64,000 bases of DNA. It comes from Alteromonas sp. C1M14 (GTDB lineage: Bacteria > Pseudomonadota > Gammaproteobacteria > Enterobacterales > Alteromonadaceae). The notes beneath the pieces were generated by a model. The model ran no database searches. It had not been told where the DNA came from and saw nothing but the letters and a program-made list of their open reading frames with translations. How positions within the stretch are numbered: position 1 is the stretch's first letter; the number at the start of each line of letters is the position of its first letter. The stretch lies in assembly GCF_018860965.1 (NCBI RefSeq), contig NZ_JAHKQF010000008.1, positions 372,001 to 436,000 on the forward strand, written 5' to 3'. Of the stretch, positions 18,847-26,145 are shown one piece after another. The position numbers and the translations under genes are program-made.

Positions 18847-20886
18847 TTGAGAGAATTTCTGACTATTAGTACGCTTTGCATGCTGTCTAGCGGGGTGTCA
18901 TATGCCCAGAGTAAAGACGCTGACGATAGCTTAGCCATGGAGAAAATTTCCGTAGTAGGCGCTGCAACAAACCTTAGTATCATGACGGATGAAATCGAGA
19001 AATATCAAGGGAATGACTTAGCCGATATTTTTCGTTACTCGCCGTCTATCAGCGTTGGCGGCTCCTTAGGGGTTGCGCAGAAGATATACATTCGGGGTCT
19101 AGAGGATGCGTATTTAAATGTCACTGTAGATGGCGCACAACAAACTTCTACCTTATTTCATCATATCGGTAGAGTAACGCTTGATCCTGATTTATTGCAG
19201 CAAATTGATGTGCAAGCTGGAGCAGGGGAGGCCACAAGTGGGCCTGGTGCTATTGGTGGTTCAATACGATTTAAAACCAAAAATGCGCAGGACCTATTGC
19301 CTGAAAATGCCCAATTTGGAGGGCAGATAAAGGCCAATTACTTTTCCAATGAAGGAAGCCGTTTTAGCGGTAGTCTTTATGGCAAACTCAGTGATACTTG
19401 GGGCGTCCTCGGCTACTACAGCACCGTTAACAGAGAGAATATGGAAGACGGTGACGGTAATGAGATTTATGGCACAGCCGCTGATCAAGACATGTTGTTT
19501 TTAAAGGTCAGTGGCGAAATTGCAGATAATCATTACTTATCTTTAAGTGTTGAACAACGAGATGAAGAAGGTGAGTTTTCTGCCAGACCTAATTGGCGCG
19601 TGTTTGAAGACGATACACTTTATGCTAGTGAAGCTAAGCGGGATACTTACGTGGCGAATTATCGGTTTGCCCATAGTGATATGGTTTACCTTGAGGCAAC
19701 CGCCTACCAAACGACCTCTTCCTTTCAGGGAGGCAGTTATAATTGGTTAGCGGAAATAGATACCTACGGATTTGATTTAAGAAACAGTAGCGAAATAGAG
19801 CGACACAAGTTTGTGTATGGTATCGATTATCGTCACGATGAGGTTACCAGTGGCGCCGCCGCAGGAACCCGTGATAATGCAGAAGAAGGCAGTGTGCTAG
19901 GGTTATACGCTCAAGGATATAGTGATGTTACTCCCGCTCTGTTGCTTAGTTATGGAGTACGCTACGACGATTATGATTTTCAACAAAGGATTTTACTTGA
20001 AGACTTTTCTGGTACGCCGGCGACAGACACTGGCGCATCTTTAGAGGATTCAGAGCTTAGTATTAATCTTGGACTAGCCTATCGGATAGGGGAAGCTTGG
20101 ACATTAGGCCTTGGTTATGCAGAGGCAGCAAGAGGTAAAGAGATTGGCGATGGTTTTACCATCGATGGGTATCTTTATGATGGCGCTGATGTCCCCGTGG
20201 TGGCTGATGATTTGAAGGCTGAAACCGTTCAGAATATTGAAGCATCGGTGGAATACCATGGGAATAACCTACATACACGATTTAGCGTATACCATTCTTC
20301 ACTTGATGATGTCATTTTCGAGGGCTTTGAAGGAAATGCAGTATTTAATAATATTGGCACATTAGACACCGAAGGCGTTGAGTTTGATCTTGCTTACCGG
20401 TGGCAGTCCTTTGATTTCTTTGCCGGGTTCTCAACCGCGAATACGGAACTTAGCCCCAGAAGTGGTTTATACAGCGTTGACTATGAGCGTATTGATCTAA
20501 ATGGATACGAATTTGTTGGCTTAGGTAATACTCGAGGTAACACCTGGGTTGTGGGCGTTGATCACAGCGTTAGTGCAGACCTAAGTATGGGCGTGAGCGT
20601 GACCAAAGTCGATTCAGTAGATATCGATACTCTGCATCAAGCGGTTGATTTGGGGTGGACGACACAGTTATACCGTCTACATAAGCCAAGTTATGTTACC
20701 GCCGACATTTACGCAAAATGGCAGATTACTCAGTCATTACGGGTTAATTTCGCCGTGACAAATCTCTTCAATGAACAGTATATCGATCATTCTAGTGTGG
20801 GTGATTACAGCGAAGTCTTTGCAATGGTAGTTGGTCCCTATGAAGCAGGAAGAGACATTAGATTGTCTGCCTCGTTGTCATTTTAA
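18847..20886 (+). CDS. TonB-dependent outer-membrane receptor, second type
   Basis: A 679-aa TonB-dependent receptor unlike its divergent neighbour. Signal peptide residues 1-20 end near SYAQS. The plug contains KIYIRGLEDAYLNVTVDGAQ and VQAGAGEATSGPGAIGGSIRF, and the barrel ends in SASLSF with a terminal Phe. Translation starts at TTG 18847. The choice rests on AAAGGAG at 18834-18840, six bases away, and on the signal peptide beginning there. The ligand is not evident. It is followed by a minus-strand two-component system whose gene ends lie close to its own end (65 bases), so a regulatory link is possible but not shown by the sequence. Confidence 0.9.
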   Translation: MREFLTISTLCMLSSGVSYAQSKDADDSLAMEKISVVGAATNLSIMTDEIEKYQGNDLADIFRYSPSISVGGSLGVAQKIYIRGLEDAYLNVTVDGAQQTSTLFHHIGRVTLDPDLLQQIDVQAGAGEATSGPGAIGGSIRFKTKNAQDLLPENAQFGGQIKANYFSNEGSRFSGSLYGKLSDTWGVLGYYSTVNRENMEDGDGNEIYGTAADQDMLFLKVSGEIADNHYLSLSVEQRDEEGEFSARPNWRVFEDDTLYASEAKRDTYVANYRFAHSDMVYLEATAYQTTSSFQGGSYNWLAEIDTYGFDLRNSSEIERHKFVYGIDYRHDEVTSGAAAGTRDNAEEGSVLGLYAQGYSDVTPALLLSYGVRYDDYDFQQRILLEDFSGTPATDTGASLEDSELSINLGLAYRIGEAWTLGLGYAEAARGKEIGDGFTIDGYLYDGADVPVVADDLKAETVQNIEASVEYHGNNLHTRFSVYHSSLDDVIFEGFEGNAVFNNIGTLDTEGVEFDLAYRWQSFDFFAGFSTANTELSPRSGLYSVDYERIDLNGYEFVGLGNTRGNTWVVGVDHSVSADLSMGVSVTKVDSVDIDTLHQAVDLGWTTQLYRLHKPSYVTADIYAKWQITQSLRVNFAVTNLFNEQYIDHSSVGDYSEVFAMVVGPYEAGRDIRLSASLSF

Positions 20887-20951
20887 ACCCCTCTTTGGAG
20901 GTAAAACCATGGGCTGTTAGGGCTCATGGTGTCGTTGTCACTAATGCTGCG

Positions 20952-22328
20952 TTAAGACGGTAAGCTAATAATAATTTGTAGTCCTGCGATAGCACCAGAT
21001 AAATCAACATGATTTTTTGCCTGAATGTGACCACCAATCGCTGTAATCTGGCGGCGGGCTAACGCTAATCCAAGACCAAATCCAGTACTATGTTTGGTAC
21101 GCTCCAAGGAGGACGGACTAGTCCGGGCTTTGTCCACACGAAAAAACGGTTTGAAAATATCATCTAGCATGTTTTCTGGTACACCTGGCCCGCTATCTTT
21201 AATGGTGATCTGATAGCCTTTATGATTGGCGCTAAGGGTTAATTCCACTTCCGCATTTTCAGGCGTGTAACGTAATCCATTCCTTAAGATGTTTTCAATC
21301 GCTTGACCGAGGGCTAGTTGACTCGTTTGTGTGATAGGCGCACTATCTGGAAGGACTCGTTTGAGCTTCTTGCTAGGGTATTCAAAGCGCGCATCTTCAC
21401 AGATCACCTCAACTAATTCCACTAAATCAAAATCTTCGCTTTTAAGAGTGGGCGACTCTGTGCTTAACCAAACAAGAGTGAGGGTGTCTTCAACCAGTGT
21501 GCGCATGGTGGCGGCTTCGTAACGTAATCTTTGAATTGCATGTTCTGGATTGATCTTTTGAGTCAAAAAATCCACCGCCATATCTATACGTGTCAACGGC
21601 GTTCGCAATTCATGAGATAAATCAGCCAATAATTGTCGCTGATTATCGATAAGTTGACTGATGCGCTCTGCCATATTGTCAAAGGTTATTGCTAAGCGGG
21701 TGAGTTCGTCTCTGCGTGTTGCTAGGCTTACATTAGTGCGAACTTTTAGGTTGCCGTTACTAAATGCAACCGTTACGTTTTCAAGTTTACGTAACGGTTC
21801 CATGATGTGCCGATAAAGTACATAACTTAATAAGCAAAGTAGTATAAAAGGTAAGGCGATCTGTAAAATCACGTGAGTGAATTCGAACCAATTTCCTGGC
21901 CGCATACGTTCCGGTAATCGAATGAGAAAATGGGTGTTTTTATCGGCAAAAGGGATCTCCATTACCGGATTCTCCTCAAAGTACAGGTGCACTTTCCAAT
22001 CCACACTACGTCCCATTTGGAAACGGTCATAGAACGAAGCGTCCATTGTCGAATTTGCCAGTAAGGCTATGTCGGTGTGAACCACCGCTGCCCAAGTTTT
22101 TTCCTTTTGCTGTAATGTTTCTAACCATTGAGCTAAGGCATTTTCACCCTTTTCCTTAAGTATGGTGTCTGCGGTTTGACCATAATCAAGTAATTCTTGT
22201 TGGTGAGCTTGAGAGATAAAACTCATTTTGACTTCAGTGTGATTTGTGAGCCAATCGATGGCCCAAAATAACAGCACCGTGCCAAAGCCAATGATCATAC
22301 AAAAGCGCCAAAATAGGGTGTACTTCAT
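20952..22328 (-). CDS. Sensor histidine kinase (EnvZ/QseC-like class)
   Basis: A 458-aa inner-membrane sensor kinase. Two transmembrane helices (about residues 8-28 and 150-172) flank a periplasmic sensing domain of about 120 residues, followed by a HAMP region (173-226), the phospho-accepting histidine H239 in DLSHELRTPLTR, and an ATPase domain with NILRNGLRYTP, DSGPGVPE, FKPFFRVDKAR and GFGLGLALA. All kinase motifs are intact. The start overlaps the end of the response regulator gene by four bases (ATGA), so the two are translationally coupled. The signal is unknown. Neighbouring TonB receptors and a surface protein suggest an envelope or nutrient signal. Confidence 0.93.
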   Translation of the reverse strand: MKYTLFWRFCMIIGFGTVLLFWAIDWLTNHTEVKMSFISQAHQQELLDYGQTADTILKEKGENALAQWLETLQQKEKTWAAVVHTDIALLANSTMDASFYDRFQMGRSVDWKVHLYFEENPVMEIPFADKNTHFLIRLPERMRPGNWFEFTHVILQIALPFILLCLLSYVLYRHIMEPLRKLENVTVAFSNGNLKVRTNVSLATRRDELTRLAITFDNMAERISQLIDNQRQLLADLSHELRTPLTRIDMAVDFLTQKINPEHAIQRLRYEAATMRTLVEDTLTLVWLSTESPTLKSEDFDLVELVEVICEDARFEYPSKKLKRVLPDSAPITQTSQLALGQAIENILRNGLRYTPENAEVELTLSANHKGYQITIKDSGPGVPENMLDDIFKPFFRVDKARTSPSSLERTKHSTGFGLGLALARRQITAIGGHIQAKNHVDLSGAIAGLQIIISLPS

Positions 22329-23026
22329 ACGAATTGGTAACCTTTCCCATGTAGGGTGGATAGCCGTTCTGATGGCATGCCTGCATCAACAAGCTTTTTC
22401 CGCACTCGGCTTATGTGCATGTCCAAGCTTCTGTCGTAGCGGCTAAATGGACGACCTAATACACATTGATAAAGAAAGGCCTTGGACAATATTTCGTGTT
22501 GATTTTCTGCTAATACCCATAGCAGCTTAAATTGAATAGGCGTAAGTTCAATGTTGGAGTCTAAATATTGCGCTTGTTGCTTGATGCGGTCTAATGAAAG
22601 CGCAGGGAGTGTAATTTGGGAGGGCGTATTATTCTGCTTAGTGAAGTGTATGCTTCGCCGTAGCAGCGCATCGATGCGAAGTATCATTTCTGTAAAGTTG
22701 AAAGGTTTAGGAAGGTAGTCATCGGCCCCTTTTCGAAACCCTTCAATGCGCTCCTGCTCTGCGTCGCAGGCTGTAATCATCATCACAGGCGTGCTTCTTA
22801 CATTTCTAATATTGTTCAAAACGGCTAGCCCATTTTTTCCAGGCAGTAAAACGTCTAATAAGATGAGATCAAAACATTGGGTCAGGGCGGTATGTAAACC
22901 TTCCTCCCCATTCAACTTTTGGGTGATCAAAAAACCTCTTTTTCTCAACAAGCTAGACATCTGATCATTTAGCGTTCTATCGTCTTCAATAATTAAAATA
23001 CGAGCAGATACCATGAAATCACACAC
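22325..23026 (-). CDS. OmpR/PhoB-family response regulator
   Basis: A 233-aa transcription regulator paired with the downstream kinase. The receiver domain shows the acidic pocket IIEDD (12-16), the phosphorylated aspartate D58 in LILLDVLLPGKNG and the conserved lysine in YLPKPF. The C-terminal winged helix (about 140-233) has LTPIQFKLLWVLAE and RSLDMHISRVRKKL, which contacts DNA. The frame opens with GTG at 23026. An in-frame ATG four codons later (23014) begins MVSARILIIEDD and is an equally good start, with no strong ribosome binding site at either. The 355-base region upstream carries two hairpin-forming inverted repeats before the VPLPA-CTERM gene. Confidence 0.93.
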   Translation of the reverse strand: MCDFMVSARILIIEDDRTLNDQMSSLLRKRGFLITQKLNGEEGLHTALTQCFDLILLDVLLPGKNGLAVLNNIRNVRSTPVMMITACDAEQERIEGFRKGADDYLPKPFNFTEMILRIDALLRRSIHFTKQNNTPSQITLPALSLDRIKQQAQYLDSNIELTPIQFKLLWVLAENQHEILSKAFLYQCVLGRPFSRYDRSLDMHISRVRKKLVDAGMPSERLSTLHGKGYQFV

Positions 23027-23158
23027 ATTAATAAAGGTTGCCCATGCTATTAATAATCATTTCTATTTGCAAGTGGGTAAGTGAAGCCATTATGGGGCTA
23101 TCAGTAAGCACGGGTGTTAACGCTAACCCGCGTAAGATGGGTGTGAAAGGCCTCACGT

Positions 23159-23210
23159 GCCACATGGTTAATGTAAATGATCTGTCAAGATTCTTTACAT
23201 TTCATGTGGC
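23159..23210. repeat. Interrupted inverted repeat in the 23027-23382 intergenic region
   Basis: Outer arms GCCACATG (23159-23166) and CATGTGGC (23203-23210) and inner arms AATGTAAA (23170-23177) and TTTACATT (23194-23201) align in one stem with a small bulge. A smaller imperfect hairpin (CGGGTGTTA with TAACCCG) lies at 23111-23130. The rest of this 355-base gap between the response regulator and the VPLPA-CTERM gene shows no gene. Possible roles are a regulator binding site or a 5'-leader structure for the surface protein. Confidence 0.6.
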
Positions 23211-23382
23211 TTAGCTCGGTGAAAGGAAGAGGTGTTATTCTTAAGTCTATGTTTTAGTATTCTTTTTATGGTTTGGCATGGCCATTGCTAATTGTGTGTA
23301 ACGATTGTAGAAGTGAAAGTCGCATTGGAAGCTTCAGAAGGGTTTGAGGCTTGTCTAAACATAATATCAAGGAATTAAAATT

Positions 23383-24378
23383 ATGATTAAATCAAAAAAA
23401 CTGGCGTTAGCTGGCATCACGCTAACAGCAATGTTAGGGACATCATCTGCGATGGCTGCACCTGTATTTATGCAAGGTGACTACCTTTGGACACAGGTGT
23501 CAGATAATGGAACATTAGGAAATGGCAACGCTTCGCCAGGGCTTATTCATGACGCAACGGGAACTGGCACTTTTGATACTGCAACAGGGGATTACCTTAG
23601 TCCGGGGATCCCATTTGAAGGATTTGGCGTATCTGCTGATCAGTTCAGCATGGTGGGAAATTCTAACTCTGGTGCTAATACTGTTACCCAAGTTTCCATC
23701 ACAGATTTAAGTGGCGTAAATTTTGATAATCATGTTCAGTGGGTGGGTACTGCGGCAAACGGCATGTTTGATATTGTCCATGATTTTTTCTTTGATGACT
23801 CAGATGAAAACCTAAACATCACAACGGTTATTACGGCCACTGCGGATCTTACCGGGCTTATGTTTTCACGTGCAATCGATCCGGATCCAGATAACTATCC
23901 TGGTGGTTCTGCTTCAACCAATAATGAACGCGGTTTGGACTTGAATAACGATGGCGATTATGACGACGCCGGTGAACTGGCTCAGTCTGACTTTATCAGT
24001 GCTTCTGGTGTGGTCAGTGGATTAACAATTGGTATGTTTACCGATAGCGCTTATGACCACAATACCGGTATTGAAGCTTCTTGTTGTAGTCAACTTAATC
24101 CTGCCGATTATTTTTCCGGTGGAGATTATGCACCTGTGGCCTTTGGTTATGACTCATCTAGCGATCATGGTATTGGTTTAGGCTTTTTAATTGGCGATCT
24201 GGCTTTGGGGGAATCCGCCGAAATCAACTATTCCTACGTATTTGGTGATACGGTAGGCACAGTCGACATTCCAGATGATCCTACAACCTCTGTCCCTTTA
24301 CCTGCCAGCGTTTTCATGTTTGGTATGGGCTTACTGGGCTTAGGTGGAATGAACTTGCGTAAGCGTTTTGCTAAGTAA
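23383..24378 (+). CDS. VPLPA-CTERM (PEP-CTERM-like) sorted surface protein
   Basis: A 331-aa secreted protein with a Sec signal peptide (residues 1-25, cleavage near AMAA) and a C-terminal exosortase-type sorting signal: the motif VPLPA at about 304-308, a hydrophobic helix with MGLLGLGG, and a basic tail LRKRFAK. Proteins with this tail are processed by exosortases and are usually co-regulated with exopolysaccharide synthesis. The mature part is rich in Asp, Gly, Ser and Asn, as are many such surface proteins, and includes an acidic DLNNDGDYDDAGE segment that resembles a calcium-binding loop. No exosortase gene is in the window. The polysaccharide genes at 1-4.8 kb may be part of the system, but that link is only inferred. 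Confidence 0.85.
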   Translation: MIKSKKLALAGITLTAMLGTSSAMAAPVFMQGDYLWTQVSDNGTLGNGNASPGLIHDATGTGTFDTATGDYLSPGIPFEGFGVSADQFSMVGNSNSGANTVTQVSITDLSGVNFDNHVQWVGTAANGMFDIVHDFFFDDSDENLNITTVITATADLTGLMFSRAIDPDPDNYPGGSASTNNERGLDLNNDGDYDDAGELAQSDFISASGVVSGLTIGMFTDSAYDHNTGIEASCCSQLNPADYFSGGDYAPVAFGYDSSSDHGIGLGFLIGDLALGESAEINYSYVFGDTVGTVDIPDDPTTSVPLPASVFMFGMGLLGLGGMNLRKRFAK

Positions 24379-24401
24379 GTAATTCACTATTATAAACCTG
24401 C

Positions 24402-24437
24402 GTGTTAACTATTTAATGATGACTAAATAGTTAACAC
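24402..24437. repeat. Perfect 14-bp inverted repeat after the VPLPA-CTERM gene
   Basis: Arms GTGTTAACTATTTA (24402-24415) and its exact reverse complement (24424-24437) enclose eight bases between two convergent genes. There is no following T run, so it is a 3'-end hairpin rather than a classical terminator. Confidence 0.75.
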
Positions 24438-24496
24438 CAGCTTCCACGTCAATATCCTATTCTCACGTTGTTAGTCATTTAAAAACGCAATTGGAA

Positions 24497-24823
24497 CTAG
24501 CGTAGGATTTCTAACGCTTGTTCACCGGTCATTCCCTGTTTTATCCCTAATTCACTCGCCGCTTTAGACACTCGTATTATCGGGCGTTGTAGCATATCTT
24601 CGTGGGTTTTTACCCCAGATACAATGGCACAGGCCTCGTTGGTTTTGTTACAGGTTTCCACATCAATATAGGCACAAGCTAAGATGCCTTTACTACCTTG
24701 AACTGTTAGTAAGGGCAGTTGTAATTCAATATGCTCTCGTTTAAGTTTTCCCCAATCAAACTCGGTGGCTTGGGCGCTTGTTGTGAGGGCAAGTGCCAAT
24801 GCTGTACCAATTATTTTTATCAT
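24497..24823 (-). CDS. Exported DUF1805 (YunC-like) protein
   Basis: A 108-aa protein with a clear signal peptide (residues 1-19, cleavage near AQAT) followed by a DUF1805 domain: GSKGILACAYIDVETC, AIVSGVKTHEDML, and the closing KAASELGIKQGMTGEQALEIL. DUF1805 proteins such as Bacillus YunC are described as small, mostly cytoplasmic proteins of unknown function, so an exported version is unusual. Four cysteines would allow disulfides in the periplasm. It stands alone, tail-to-tail with the VPLPA-CTERM gene, and the csrB locus begins behind its promoter side. Confidence 0.75.
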   Translation of the reverse strand: MIKIIGTALALALTTSAQATEFDWGKLKREHIELQLPLLTVQGSKGILACAYIDVETCNKTNEACAIVSGVKTHEDMLQRPIIRVSKAASELGIKQGMTGEQALEILR

Positions 24824-24946
24824 GATTTTACTCCTAGTTTAGGTTAAGCGATTTCACTAATGATTTAAGCAGTATTAGTGCCAATTGCCGATAGTATTTA
24901 ACTTTTAGAGGTTATCTTTAATCGCATCACGTTAGGAGAGAGTGTA

Positions 24947-25006
24947 ATGGAGCGACAAAAGACAACGGCGTTAGCTAAAAAAGTTAGGTTAAAACCTGTA
25001 GTTTGA
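24947..25006 (+). CDS. Possible 19-codon basic peptide in the csrB upstream region
   Basis: A short frame starting at ATG 24947 is preceded by AGGAG at 24934-24938, eight bases away, which is a good ribosome binding site. It encodes 19 residues rich in Lys and Arg and ends at TGA 25006. It is too short for sequence statistics. I list it only because of the binding site. It could be a chance match in a 455-base gap that otherwise holds the csrB control region. Confidence 0.2.
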   Translation: MERQKTTALAKKVRLKPVV

Positions 25007-25089
25007 ATCTGGGTTTTTATGATTCTTTACTTAAATGAAACTAAATTACTGGGTGATCAAGTACCGAACGAATGTAAATGTGCGTAAAT

Positions 25090-25113
25090 ATTTGTAAGAC
25101 ATGTCTTACAAAT
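25090..25113. promoter_or_regulatory. GacA/UvrY upstream activating site of csrB
   Basis: A perfect 24-bp palindrome has at its centre TGTAAG-N6-CTTACA (25093-25110), which is exactly the consensus for response regulators of the GacA/UvrY/SirA type at promoters of CsrA-titrating small RNAs. It ends about 170 bases before the likely start of the RNA, a distance typical for these promoters. Confidence 0.88.
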
Positions 25114-25266
25114 GCGTGAGAAATAGACTTCATTTAACCGACGCTTTTCTAATCCTAAAGTCTAAAAATATTGTTTTTTATAGGTTTTTTTAGCTTTTAC
25201 ATAGTTGATAATTAAATAAATGGAATTTTTTTTTAAAATGTATGTCGCGGGAATTTTTTCGTTAAG

Positions 25267-25272
25267 TATTAT
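25267..25272 (+). promoter_or_regulatory. Likely -10 element of the csrB promoter
   Basis: TATTAT at 25267-25272 would place the RNA start near 25279-25282. No good -35 hexamer lies 16-18 bases upstream, which is consistent with a promoter that depends on an activator bound at the 25090-25113 site. Confidence 0.5.
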
Positions 25273-25278
25273 TAATCA

Positions 25279-25803
25279 TGTCACAGGGATACACGACGAG
25301 TCAGGAAGACTGCAAGGATGAACGCGGGACAACCGAAGGAACGGATTACTTTTTCATAGGATGAGAAAGTTGCAAAGGATAAAGGAAAAGGGATCTTAGC
25401 CAGGAGGCTATTAGGGACAACTTCAGGATGAAGATTACCGTGAGGATAGCGGTGTAAGGGACTTAGGAGGCGCCAGGAGGCTCCATTAAGGACAGCTCAA
25501 TGGAACTGAGCCCATCATGCATGGATGTATGGTGTAGTAAGGAATACGAAAAGGACGCAGCCGGGGGGCTCAAAGGAACAACTTCATGGACGAAGACTGC
25601 TGTAGATAAGGATGTACAGTGCTTTAAAGGATCAACGGAAAGGGATCGACTCATGGATAAGAGTTGCTCACGCTAGGATGCAGTGAGAAAAGAAGGAAAG
25701 GGGCGTATAGGGATTTTTATCTGGACGGTGAAAATTGCAATGGAACGCTGAGAAGGAAGCTCAAAATTTCAAAAAAGCGGTAGTGTAAACTACCGCTTTT
25801 TTT
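25279..25803 (+). ncRNA. csrB: CsrB-family CsrA-titrating small RNA
   Basis: This stretch has no convincing protein gene and is packed with GGA trinucleotides, 35 by my count in about 525 bases, mostly as AGGA, AAGGA, ATGGA or AGGGA. Many sit in loops of short hairpins, as CsrA requires: CTTC-AGGAT-GAAG (25421-25433), AGCC-AGGA-GGCT (25398-25409), GCC-AGGA-GGC (25472-25481), GCTCA-ATGGAAC-TGAGC (25495-25511) and CTTC-ATGGAC-GAAG (25582-25595). It ends in a strong intrinsic terminator, and a GacA/UvrY palindrome lies upstream. CsrB RNAs sequester CsrA and so relieve its effects on mRNAs of carbon storage, biofilm and motility. E. coli csrB is 369 nt and lies between syd and yqcC-truC, the same neighbourhood. 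This one would be longer and richer in sites. The exact 5' end is inferred. Confidence 0.92.
25771..25803. terminator. Intrinsic terminator of csrB, also usable from the other side
   Basis: Stem GCGGTAGT/ACTACCGC (25777-25784, 25789-25796) with loop GTAA is extended by A6 on the left and T7 on the right. It ends csrB and can also end the minus-strand DUF3301 gene, whose stop is at 25841. Confidence 0.95.
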
Positions 25804-25840
25804 GTGCCTGCTTTATAAAAACAGTGGAGTATTCTTGGCT

Positions 25841-26143
25841 TTATACTCGATATGGCGGCAATTGTGTCCGCACCACGCGCTTACCAACCATCTTCAGTTC
25901 TCCGGTATACCGGTCTTCCCCGTTACCTGAAAATTCAAAAATAAAGTGGGATTGCCAGTCAGGCTTGGCGTATTTAAAGGTGATACGAGTCGATGTACGG
26001 GCTAACGTTAAGAGTTGTAATTGATGGGTATGACAATACTGAAGAATGTATTGGTTCGCCGCCTCAGAAATACTTCTAATACGCCAAAACTGAAAACCAA
26101 CAAAACCTAAAAATAAAAACAAGGTAAGCTCGAGCAGTGTCAT
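25841..26143 (-). CDS. DUF3301 family small membrane protein
   Basis: A 100-aa protein of a gammaproteobacterial family of unknown function. It has one N-terminal transmembrane helix (about residues 3-20) followed by a polar domain with FWRIRSISEAA, RTSTRITFKYAKPDWQSHFIFEFS and a closing GKRVVRTQLPPYRV. It starts two bases after the stop of the DUF3549 gene, so the two are one operon, and this pairing next to truC is familiar from other gammaproteobacteria. It lies convergent with csrB and shares its terminator. Confidence 0.85.
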   Translation of the reverse strand: MTLLELTLFLFLGFVGFQFWRIRSISEAANQYILQYCHTHQLQLLTLARTSTRITFKYAKPDWQSHFIFEFSGNGEDRYTGELKMVGKRVVRTQLPPYRV

Positions 26144-26145
26144 GT

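Noticed and set aside
25463-25654. 63-codon minus-strand open frame inside the csrB region
   Set aside because: It lies within the GGA-rich RNA on the opposite strand, has no ribosome binding site and an amino-acid content expected by chance.
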